Shown here: positions 55,075 through 62,306 of the stretch, in pieces
Layout of the letters: every line of letters begins with the position of its first letter
Position numbering within the stretch: position 1 is the first letter of the stretch
Source: CAZCPB01 sp044223975
Lineage (GTDB): Bacteria > Planctomycetota > Phycisphaerae > Phycisphaerales > UBA1924
Direction: 5' to 3'
Assembly (NCBI GenBank): GCA_044223975.1
Contig: JBGALI010000008.1
Coordinates: forward strand, 136,802-200,801
Length of the DNA: 64,000 bases
Position numbers and translations under genes: made by a program
The notes under the pieces: model-generated
Database searches by the model: none
The model's input: the letters and a program-made list of their open reading frames with translations, nothing else
Told to the model about the DNA's origin: nothing

Positions 55075-56151
55075 ATGTCCATCGCGGTGGCCATTCGAAT
55101 GAGCCCGGGCGTTGCGATAAATCATCCGTTGCGGCTTGCGCAGGAGGGAGAGCGGCGCGCCGCCTGCGTGCACGCGGCCGGAGATCGGGTCCAGGATGGC
55201 AGCCTTGCGCAGATCTCGGGAGCTGCCGGCAAGGTCTTCGTGGCGATCGAGGGTGTGGCTGACCCCCGAGGCGAAGCATCGCCCGCGCTGATCACGATCG
55301 CCCGGCTGGCGGGCGTCGCTCCGAGCACCGTGTCCGTCGCAATCGCTGAGCTCGTGAGCCGAGGGTTCATCGAGCGAGTAAGCCGCGGTGGGGGGCGCGC
55401 GACCACTTGCTACCGGGTGCTTCATCAACATGCCCACCGGTCGAATCGAGGCGCCCGCCCGGGCGGGCAGCAGGTGTCCGCCCCACCGGGCACCTGCCGT
55501 CCGGCGGAGCGAGCGCGCGCTCTGACTCTGTCTTTGCCTTCTGACTCCGCGCAGACAATCAGCAGCAGCAGTGCTGCTGCTGGGGTCGCCAACCGCGAAG
55601 AGAGCCAAGCCATCGCTCGGAAACGGGGATCGCTTTTGCGCGCAGGGATCGGCGATCCAGCGCTCACCGAGCTGTCGTGCAGCCCGTGGCTATCGCCCAG
55701 CCAGGTCGACGACAAGGTCAACGCCGCCAAGTCGAGGGGAAAGGGCACCGGAATCATTGTCAATGATCTGAAGGCGTTGATCGAAAAGAACAAGGCCGAT
55801 GCAGTCCGGAAGCAAAGCCAGCCCCCGCGCCCTGCCCAGCTAGCCGCGCCGCCGCCGGCAGCCGAAACGAACGGTCGCGACGCTGAACTCCGCGCCGCGG
55901 AGCAACGCCTCCGGCAACTGCCGCCCGAGGAGATCGCGCACATCGCCCGCGCAGCGATCGAGACGCTCCCGCCGTTCGAGCGTCGGCGCGTCGACCGCAA
56001 CAGCGGGATGGCCAACCCGTTGGGGTGCAGGTCGCTCGGGCCGGCGATGTGCAATGTTCTGCTCGCGCGCGAAGCGGGCGGCGGTGCGGTGCCGGCGCAC
56101 GTCGCTGCGCCGCTGCCATCGGCCCCGGCGCGAGGGGGGAGGGGGGGGTGA
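55075..56151 (+). CDS. Winged-helix protein, putative replication or regulatory protein
   Basis: 358 residues from the ATG at 55075 with GAGGGAG upstream. A winged-helix HTH near residues 77-122 (LITIARLAGVAPSTVSVAIAELVSRGFIERV) resembles the N-terminal domain of phage replication proteins. The rest is low-complexity with a lysine-rich region (NDLKALIEKNKADAVRKQ) and a Glu/Arg-rich helix. Likely replication or control of the element (inference). Confidence 0.65.
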   Translation: MSIAVAIRMSPGVAINHPLRLAQEGERRAACVHAAGDRVQDGSLAQISGAAGKVFVAIEGVADPRGEASPALITIARLAGVAPSTVSVAIAELVSRGFIERVSRGGGRATTCYRVLHQHAHRSNRGARPGGQQVSAPPGTCRPAERARALTLSLPSDSAQTISSSSAAAGVANREESQAIARKRGSLLRAGIGDPALTELSCSPWLSPSQVDDKVNAAKSRGKGTGIIVNDLKALIEKNKADAVRKQSQPPRPAQLAAPPPAAETNGRDAELRAAEQRLRQLPPEEIAHIARAAIETLPPFERRRVDRNSGMANPLGCRSLGPAMCNVLLAREAGGGAVPAHVAAPLPSAPARGGRGG

Positions 56152-56178
56152 ATCTCTACAGCTTTTCCTAGGGACCGA

Positions 56179-56203
56179 TGCGTGGTCCACTTTTTTCCAC
56201 GCA
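56179..56203 (+). terminator. Possible terminator after the winged-helix gene
   Basis: TGCGTGG (56179-56185) pairs with CCACGCA (56197-56203) around an 11-base T-rich loop and is followed by CGGGTTTTTG. A 7-bp stem, so moderate support. Confidence 0.45.
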
Positions 56204-56277
56204 CGGGTTTTTGTTGAGGGGGGTCCGAGTTCACCAAATCGGGTTCAGGGCATGTTTTCCCGGCAAGGAAGCCGACT

Positions 56278-57579
56278 ATGAAGATCCGAGATCGTGTCAA
56301 AGAGCTCCGCAGAGTGCGCGCAAACACGCTGTTACCTTCGGCGCGCAACTGGCGCACGCACCCCAAGGCGCAGCGCGAGGCTCTTCAGGGCCTGCTCGCC
56401 GAGGTCGGGTACGCCGATGCTTTGATCGCCCGTGAGCTGCCCACGGGCGAGCTCCAGCTCATCGACGGGCATCTTCGGGCCGAGACCACGCCCGATTCCA
56501 AGGTCCCGGTGCTTGTGCTGGACGTCACCGAAGAGGAGGCCGACAAGCTCCTGCTCAGCCTTGACCCCCTGGCGGCGATGGCCGGGGCCGATCCGGCCAA
56601 GCTCGACGCCCTGCTCAAATCGGTGAGCACCAGTTCCGAGGCGGTGTCGAAGATGCTCGGTGACTTGGCCACGGCGTCGGGTCTGGAGTCGCTCGCCCCT
56701 GGCGTGGTGGAGGATGTTCCGCCCGAGCCCCTGAAGAAGGCGGTCTCGAAGCCCGGCGATCTCTGGGTGCTGGGCAAGCACCGTCTGCTCTGCGGGGATT
56801 CGACCAATCCCGACGATGTCAGGCGCGTGATGGACGGGGCGCGGGCGGTCCTCTTTGCGACCGACCCGCCCTACCTCGTCAACTACGACGGCACCAACCA
56901 CCCCAACAGCAAGAAGAACTGGCGGCCCAAGCGCAACAAGGACTGGTCCGAGTCGTACGGCACCGCCTGGGACGATGCCGACGCCAGCCCCGACCTGTAC
57001 GACAAGTTCATCGCCGTGGCAATCGCCGAGGCGATCACGCCCGAGGCCGCGTGGTACTGCTGGCACGCGGCGCGACGGCAGGCGATGGTAGAGGCGGTGT
57101 GGGTGAAGCACGGCGTCCTGCTGCACCAAACGGTCCTGTGGGTAAAGAACCGCCCGGTGCTCACGCACTCGTGGTACATGTGGCGCCATGAACCCTGCTT
57201 CTTTGGGTGGCTCAAAGGCAAGAAGCCCCGCAAGGCTGGCGCGGAAATCCTTCCCAATGTCTGGGAGGTACCGACGGTATCGTCGGCAACCGACGCCGGG
57301 CACCCCACCAGCAAGCCCGTAGAACTGTTTGCGATCCCCATGCGGCAGCACACGGCGGTGGGGGATGTGTGCTACGAGCCGTTCTCGGGAAGCGGGAGCC
57401 AGCTCATCGCCGCCGAGCAGCTCCAGCGCCGCTGCCACGCCATCGAGATCTCGCCCGTGTACGTGGACGTCGCGGTTCGGCGGTGGCAGGCGCTGACCGG
57501 CGAGAACGCGGTGCTGGAAGGGTCCAAGGAGACCTGGGCCAAGCGCGCCAAGGCGCGCGGCGTGAAGGCCGGGGAGTGA
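56278..57579 (+). CDS. ParB-like domain fused to DNA (N6-adenine/N4-cytosine) methyltransferase
   Basis: 433 residues. The N-terminal ParB/Srx-like domain has NWRTHPKAQREALQGLLAEVGY and LIDGHLRAE. The methyltransferase has motif IV DPPY at 196-199 and motif I FSGSG at 369-373; IV before I makes it beta class. This fusion is common in phages and prophages, where it protects DNA or supplies regulation. No cognate restriction enzyme is near. It starts 126 bp after the winged-helix gene, with AGGAAG upstream, and ends 7 bp before the terminase gene. Confidence 0.93.
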   Translation: MKIRDRVKELRRVRANTLLPSARNWRTHPKAQREALQGLLAEVGYADALIARELPTGELQLIDGHLRAETTPDSKVPVLVLDVTEEEADKLLLSLDPLAAMAGADPAKLDALLKSVSTSSEAVSKMLGDLATASGLESLAPGVVEDVPPEPLKKAVSKPGDLWVLGKHRLLCGDSTNPDDVRRVMDGARAVLFATDPPYLVNYDGTNHPNSKKNWRPKRNKDWSESYGTAWDDADASPDLYDKFIAVAIAEAITPEAAWYCWHAARRQAMVEAVWVKHGVLLHQTVLWVKNRPVLTHSWYMWRHEPCFFGWLKGKKPRKAGAEILPNVWEVPTVSSATDAGHPTSKPVELFAIPMRQHTAVGDVCYEPFSGSGSQLIAAEQLQRRCHAIEISPVYVDVAVRRWQALTGENAVLEGSKETWAKRAKARGVKAGE

Positions 57580-57586
57580 TGCGCCC

Positions 57587-58330
57587 ATGGGACTGCGTGG
57601 ACCGAGGCCCAAGCCGACCGCGCTGATCCGCCAGAGCTCTTGCAGCTTTCGCGGATGGATCAATAAGGGTGAACCGATGCCGACCCCCGGCCGACCGGCC
57701 TGCCCCAAGTGGCTGGACCCAGAGGCCAAGAAGATGTGGCGGAAGCTCCTGCCCCACCTTGAGCTCATGCGCGTGCTGACGGTGGCCGACGGCAATGCGC
57801 TGGCGCGCTACTGCGAGACTTGGGCGCGATGGAAGCGGCTGGTGCTGTTCAACCGGCAGTACGGAGAGACCTACCAGATCAAGCGCCCCGACGGGAATCT
57901 GGCGTGTTTCCTGCCCTTCCCGCAGACGGTGCTCCTGGGTCGGATAGGGCAGGAGCTCACCCGCCTGGAGCAGGAGTTCGGACTGACGCCGTCGGCGCGC
58001 TCCAAGATCACCCTCTCGCCCATCCCCGTGCGCATGACACCGACCCGATGGCAGCACAATGACATGATGCGCCGGCTGTTCGAAGGGGGCGGACCGGCGC
58101 CACCGCGTCAGACCCCCGAACAGGCGCGGCGGCGGAAACTCCTGTTCACCGGTGGTGGTTCGGCGCCGCCGCACATGCCGTCCCCCGAGGCCGCGGAGGA
58201 CGAGAGGCGTCGACAGTTCCTCGCGGGCGGTGGCCCGGCCCCTCCACGCACCCCGGCCCGGACCGTTGGCACCGTTCAGAGCGGTGAAGGTTCAGAGCGA
58301 AAGCGTCGGCGCCGCGCAGGGCCGGAGTAG
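57587..58330 (+). CDS. P27-family phage terminase small subunit with repeated C-terminal tail
   Basis: 247 residues. The N-terminus MGLRGPRPKPTALI and the core CPKWLDPEAKKMWRKLLPHLELMRVLTVADGNALARYCETWARW identify P27/TerS, which recognises phage DNA for packaging. The C-terminal 70 residues hold three GGG(P/S)APP(R/H) repeats separated by basic segments, which is not usual for the family. No terminase large subunit follows, so packaging would depend on another phage or the region is a remnant. Confidence 0.88.
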   Translation: MGLRGPRPKPTALIRQSSCSFRGWINKGEPMPTPGRPACPKWLDPEAKKMWRKLLPHLELMRVLTVADGNALARYCETWARWKRLVLFNRQYGETYQIKRPDGNLACFLPFPQTVLLGRIGQELTRLEQEFGLTPSARSKITLSPIPVRMTPTRWQHNDMMRRLFEGGGPAPPRQTPEQARRRKLLFTGGGSAPPHMPSPEAAEDERRRQFLAGGGPAPPRTPARTVGTVQSGEGSERKRRRRAGPE

Positions 58331-58614
58331 GCTCTCGATGCGCTCCACATGGTCCACCTTACGCGCCACGCCGACCGCCCAGTCCGCGCCGTGCATGTTC
58401 ACGGACCTGTTCTGCGTGGACTCGCCTCTCGACGGGGCGAGAATTGCGGCCGTGTATGGAACTCCATGGGCACGCGGCCGGGCTGGTGATTGGGGGCGGT
58501 ACCTCCCGCGGTCCGAACTGCAGCCGCGGCGCCTGAAGCGGGACGAATCTGGGCGTGCCGCGGGCTAGGGTTGGCGTCGTCCCCGTAGACGCCTGAACGA
58601 ATATCGTTCCCCCC
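58331..58614. other. Intergenic region between the phage-like remnant and the DUF4238 gene
   Basis: 284 bp with no gene that I can support. I looked here for a second copy of the tRNA-Thr 3' end as the far att site and did not find it. Confidence 0.4.
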
Positions 58615-59793
58615 ATGGGAGGCGCGCGCCGGCACCATTACGTTCCTGATTTTCTTCTGCGGCGCTTCGCGGTGCGCGGGGCGAGCCGGGACTTCATTGT
58701 CCGGGGACTCGTGCGGGGCAACGTCTGCGAGGTGAACACCAAGAAAATCGGGGTGATCGGCATGTTCCACCGGTGCGCGGGTCTATCCCGCTCGCCGGAA
58801 GCGGTGCTGAGCGGCTTTGAGGACGACCTGGCCCGCGAAACCGCGCACTGGGAGACCGGACCGCTCGACGCCGAAGGGGTCGAGGCGGCCCGCGAACTGG
58901 TCCGTCACCTGCGCACGCGCAGTCCGCGCATCCGTGAGCTGTTTGCCCACCTGGCAGGGGGTATCGGGGGCGTGATGGAACAGGCGGTGCACGAGGCCCT
59001 TCCGGATTCGCCGCCGCCTCGCAGTCTTGCCGATGAATTGTCGCGGGTCTTTTCCAGGGCCGCGATTCAGAATCACGACGACCTTGCCGCTCAGCAGCAG
59101 GCCCTGCTCTCGATGGTTCCCGAGGTCGTGGGACGCCACATGCGGTGGGCGATGGTGTCGGCGCTACGTGGGTTGGTGACTTCGGCGCGGCTGCTCGATC
59201 TTGTGGAACAGGTGCACACGGCTCAGGTCATCCAGAGCTTACACCAGTCGGCGACCGATGCGCTGGACGAACTCGCGTGGGAAGTCATTGCGGTCCCGAC
59301 CGAGTCGCTTTTGCTCGGCGACGGCGCCCCAATCGCGCGTTACGGACGAGAGGAGCAGTTCTTCGAGCTGTTCCAGCGCGACCGGCCCCTCGAGATGGTC
59401 GCACTGCCGGTGGCGTCCGGGCGGCTCTTGGTCGGTCGGAGGGCGGGCGTCGCCGCGCCGTCGGCCGACTCCGTGAACCACGCCATGATCACGCTCAGCC
59501 GAGAGTTTGCCGTGGGGCGCTGGTCCAGGGCGCAGTTCGAGTCGGTGCGCGGAGAGTTCGGTTCGGCCGTGGATGTGTCCCTCATGCGCCGTCTGTTGCC
59601 CACTGAACTTGAGCCGACTCGGAACGAGATCCGCTCTGCGCTTGGGAACGTCTCCGCCCAACTCGACGCCTTCCTGGCCCGGGCAACTGGAGTTCCGCGC
59701 GGCGCAAAACCGGCCAGTGCGCCACGGGTGACGGTGGTGGCTCACAACTCCGTATCGTCCCCGGCAACCGCTCCCCCGACGGCTCATCAATGA
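58615..59793 (+). CDS. DUF4238 family protein
   Basis: 392 residues. The N-terminal RRHHYVPDFLLRRFAV is the HHYVPxFLLRxF signature of DUF4238. Later features fit the family: a helical middle part and ALPVASGRLLVG followed by VNHAMI near the C-terminus. Function is unknown; DUF4238 genes often occur in accessory regions near defence or mobile genes. The last 7 bp overlap the convergent lipoprotein gene. Confidence 0.85.
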   Translation: MGGARRHHYVPDFLLRRFAVRGASRDFIVRGLVRGNVCEVNTKKIGVIGMFHRCAGLSRSPEAVLSGFEDDLARETAHWETGPLDAEGVEAARELVRHLRTRSPRIRELFAHLAGGIGGVMEQAVHEALPDSPPPRSLADELSRVFSRAAIQNHDDLAAQQQALLSMVPEVVGRHMRWAMVSALRGLVTSARLLDLVEQVHTAQVIQSLHQSATDALDELAWEVIAVPTESLLLGDGAPIARYGREEQFFELFQRDRPLEMVALPVASGRLLVGRRAGVAAPSADSVNHAMITLSREFAVGRWSRAQFESVRGEFGSAVDVSLMRRLLPTELEPTRNEIRSALGNVSAQLDAFLARATGVPRGAKPASAPRVTVVAHNSVSSPATAPPTAHQ

Positions 59794-60371
59794 ATCGCCA
59801 GCCGTGATTGTGCCCACGCTCTCCACAGCTCAGAATCCCCTCGCATCGCGATCTCGCGAAGATACTCGCCGGTCATGTCGTCGGTCTTGCCCGCGCGGAC
59901 CTGCAGGCGTGCGATCGCCTGCATGGACTGGATGTGCCCGGGGTAGACCTCAAGGGCGGTGCGGTAGGTGTCGAGGGCTTCTTTGGTGCGGCCAGCGCGC
60001 TCCAGCGTCAGCGCGAGATTCAGGCGCGGGTCGGGAGCCCCCGGCATCAGCTTGCGTCCCCACTCAAACTCCGACGCCGCCTCGTACAGGTGCCCCTGGT
60101 TCAGGAACACGACCCCCAGGTTGTTGTGCGCAGGCCCGTTGTACAGGTCGGCGGTGAGGGCCTCGCGGAGGAGCCGTTCGGCCCCGGCGGGGTCGGACTG
60201 GATGAGCGCCGCGCCTTCTTTGGCGAGCCGCTCGGACTTGGCCGAGTCGCGGTCCGATTCGGTCTGCGGGGTGTAGGGCCCGCTGGGGGACGCGGCGCAG
60301 CCGCCCAGCACCAGCGCGCCCGCGAGCGCCAACGCAACGGTGGCCATCCCTGGATCCGGTCGACGCTGCAT
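59787..60371 (-). CDS. TPR lipoprotein of the secretion operon
   Basis: 194 residues. Lipoprotein signal with lipobox LVLGGC (Cys at about residue 25), followed by two to three TPRs (AHNNLGVVFLNQGHLYEAASEFEW, PRLNLALTLERAGRTKEALDTYRTAL). Last gene of the operon, overlapping the previous stop by one base. It resembles PilF/PilW-type pilotins that help assemble secretins, so a role in type II secretion/type IV pilus assembly is inferred. Confidence 0.8.
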   Translation of the reverse strand: MQRRPDPGMATVALALAGALVLGGCAASPSGPYTPQTESDRDSAKSERLAKEGAALIQSDPAGAERLLREALTADLYNGPAHNNLGVVFLNQGHLYEAASEFEWGRKLMPGAPDPRLNLALTLERAGRTKEALDTYRTALEVYPGHIQSMQAIARLQVRAGKTDDMTGEYLREIAMRGDSELWRAWAQSRLAIH

Positions 60372-60910
60372 CAGGGGCTCCTTCGGGCGTCCTCGGCCGC
60401 CAAGGCTTCAAGGACGAGGTTCACGCGCAGGGGAAGATTAGCGCCCGGGGGCGCGGTTGCGCCGGTCTCGGGGGCGAGCTCGATCGACGCGACCACCCAG
60501 CGCGGTTCGCTGGTGCGCCACGCCGCGAGGAACGAGCCCAGCTCCGGGAGCGCGATGGGGGAGATGGAGAGCGCGGCGCTGCGCTTGACGACGCTCCGGC
60601 CGTCGGAGGCGGTGACGGTCTGGCTCCGGGGAGTCAAAGACGCCAGGCTCGTGCCGGGGAGGCCCGCCGCCGAGAGCGCTTGGGTGAGCCGCGGCGCCAA
60701 GGACCCTGGTTCGTTCTCGGCGACGCTTGCGCGCGGGGTGGCGGCCTTCAAGCGCCGGATCTGACCGTCCTTGTGACGCAGGGACTCGAGGCGGGTGGTC
60801 TGCAACCGCCTCTCCGCGCGGGCCCCATGGAACAACCGCCACGCCACAGAGAGCGAGGCGAGCGAGATCAGCCCCGCGACCGTCCAGAGGATGGTGATCG
60901 AGCGGCTCAC
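60371..60910 (-). CDS. GspM/PilO-like secretion system protein
   Basis: 179 residues from the GTG at 60910, overlapping the upstream stop (GTGA). One N-terminal membrane segment (SITILWTVAGLISLASLSVAW), a coiled-coil region and a ferredoxin-like periplasmic domain (LPELGSFLAAWRTSEPRWVVASIEL). It likely forms the inner-membrane platform with the GspL-like protein. Confidence 0.7.
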   Translation of the reverse strand: MSRSITILWTVAGLISLASLSVAWRLFHGARAERRLQTTRLESLRHKDGQIRRLKAATPRASVAENEPGSLAPRLTQALSAAGLPGTSLASLTPRSQTVTASDGRSVVKRSAALSISPIALPELGSFLAAWRTSEPRWVVASIELAPETGATAPPGANLPLRVNLVLEALAAEDARRSP

Positions 60911-61758
60911 GGGGCGCGATCCTTCTGGATGGCGGATGGCTTCATCTGCAGGCTCACGCGCGTAATCCCCGCGGCCGAGTTCATGCGTGGCTCTTCGAGC
61001 GTCCATCCCTCGGGCGGGCGCAGGGCGTGCAGGAACGCGCTGGCGTCCCCCTCAAGGGCCACCGACGCCATGATCGAGGTGGGCAGGACGCTCAGGGACT
61101 GGGGCTTGGAAAACACCTGCGCTGGCCAGGCGGCGAGCAGATGCTGGAGTTGCACGGCGGCGTCGGGGGGCGGCAAGAGCGCCGAGTCAGCCTTGGCGGC
61201 GCGTGCCAGGCGCTCCAGCTCCTGGTCGATCGCGAGGATGGCCGTGGCGGGGCTCTGGCCCGGAGCCAAGGCGGCGGCCAAGTCGTCTGCCGCGACCTGC
61301 GCGGCCGTCGCGACTTTGCCATCGTGGACCGCGCGGCGCACCAGCCCGACGCTCGTGAGCGCGACCGCGACCAAGAGGAACGCGGCGTAGCGCAGGTGCC
61401 GGTGAGTGCGGGCGCGGCGGAGGTGCGCGGGCACGAACTCACCCACCAGGAAGTTGAGGGACGCGGCCGTCGCCTTGACGCCCAGGGACTCTGGGATCGA
61501 GTCGGGGTAGAGCCCCTGCAAGCTCGGGGCCAGGTTCTGAAGATCGGCTCGGCGGATGGCGCACACGAGCAGCTTGCGGTCGCTTGCCGGAGTGGCGACC
61601 GCGAACACCTCCTCGACCGGCACGGGCAGGTCCTCGGCAAGCTCGGGGAGCAGGGACTCAGGCAGCGGGCCCGGCCGAGTCAGGCCTGGCGCATCCAGCA
61701 CCGCCCAGAAAAACCGGTCGGCGGGCAGGCGCGTGAACATCGGGCTGAAGATGGTCAT
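60907..61758 (-). CDS. GspL/PilM-PilN-like secretion system protein
   Basis: 283 residues. A cytoplasmic N-terminal actin-like part (FFWAVLDAPGLTRPG... LLVCAIRR), one membrane segment (YAAFLLVAVALTSVGLV) and a periplasmic coiled coil plus C-terminal domain. The ATG overlaps the GspC-like stop (ATGA). The architecture fits GspL, which links the GspE ATPase to the pseudopilus platform. Confidence 0.72.
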   Translation of the reverse strand: MTIFSPMFTRLPADRFFWAVLDAPGLTRPGPLPESLLPELAEDLPVPVEEVFAVATPASDRKLLVCAIRRADLQNLAPSLQGLYPDSIPESLGVKATAASLNFLVGEFVPAHLRRARTHRHLRYAAFLLVAVALTSVGLVRRAVHDGKVATAAQVAADDLAAALAPGQSPATAILAIDQELERLARAAKADSALLPPPDAAVQLQHLLAAWPAQVFSKPQSLSVLPTSIMASVALEGDASAFLHALRPPEGWTLEEPRMNSAAGITRVSLQMKPSAIQKDRAP

Positions 61759-62306
61759 CGTGGTCCTCCATCGGGAGTTCGCAGCATCCGCTCGAGCGCA
61801 CTGCCAGAGTCCTTGCGATCGCGCAGGGCCAGGGTCGTGAGGTGCGTGCCCTCGCGGATCTCAACGGTGCCGGCGGTGACGTGTTCGACGGTGCGGACGC
61901 CGATCGCCTGACCGCCCTTGACCCAGATGGGCTTGTCGGTGTCGGGGTCGTAGAGGAGCGCTCGGTCGCCCTCGCTGTCGCGGACGATCGCCAGGATTTG
62001 GAGCTTGAGGGGTGGTGGGGGGGGCGGTGGGGGAGGTGGATCTGACTTGACGGTGACCTCGTTTACCGCGGGCGGCGCGATCCACAAGGGAGCGTGGAAC
62101 GCGGCCTGGTCAAGCGCGACCTGGACGGGCTCGCGGTGGTCTGCCCCGACGTTCTCGGGCGCCGGCGCGGCCTCGATCGCGTCCTCGGGGAGAGGCGACA
62201 TCGCCCACCAGGCCAGAGCTAGGAGCGGCGCGCCCATGAGCGCCGCGCGGGCCAGCAATCCGGCCCGGGGGCGGCCCGGTTCGACGTCGTCGGGAGCGAG
62301 GTTCAC
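61755..62306 (-). CDS. GspC/PilP-like secretion system protein
   Basis: 183 residues. N-terminal membrane segment (LLARAALMGAPLLALAWWA), a periplasmic linker with a ten-proline run, and a C-terminal homology-region-like beta domain (LKLQILAIVRDSEGDRALLYDPDTDKPIWVKGG). GspC connects the inner-membrane platform to the secretin. Overlaps the GspE stop (ATGA). Confidence 0.75.
   Translation of the reverse strand: MNLAPDDVEPGRPRAGLLARAALMGAPLLALAWWAMSPLPEDAIEAAPAPENVGADHREPVQVALDQAAFHAPLWIAPPAVNEVTVKSDPPPPPPPPPPLKLQILAIVRDSEGDRALLYDPDTDKPIWVKGGQAIGVRTVEHVTAGTVEIREGTHLTTLALRDRKDSGSALERMLRTPDGGPR

Noticed and set aside
58152..58568. 138-codon plus-strand frame after the terminase gene
   Set aside because: Overlaps the terminase tail in another frame, with no ribosome binding site or recognisable sequence.
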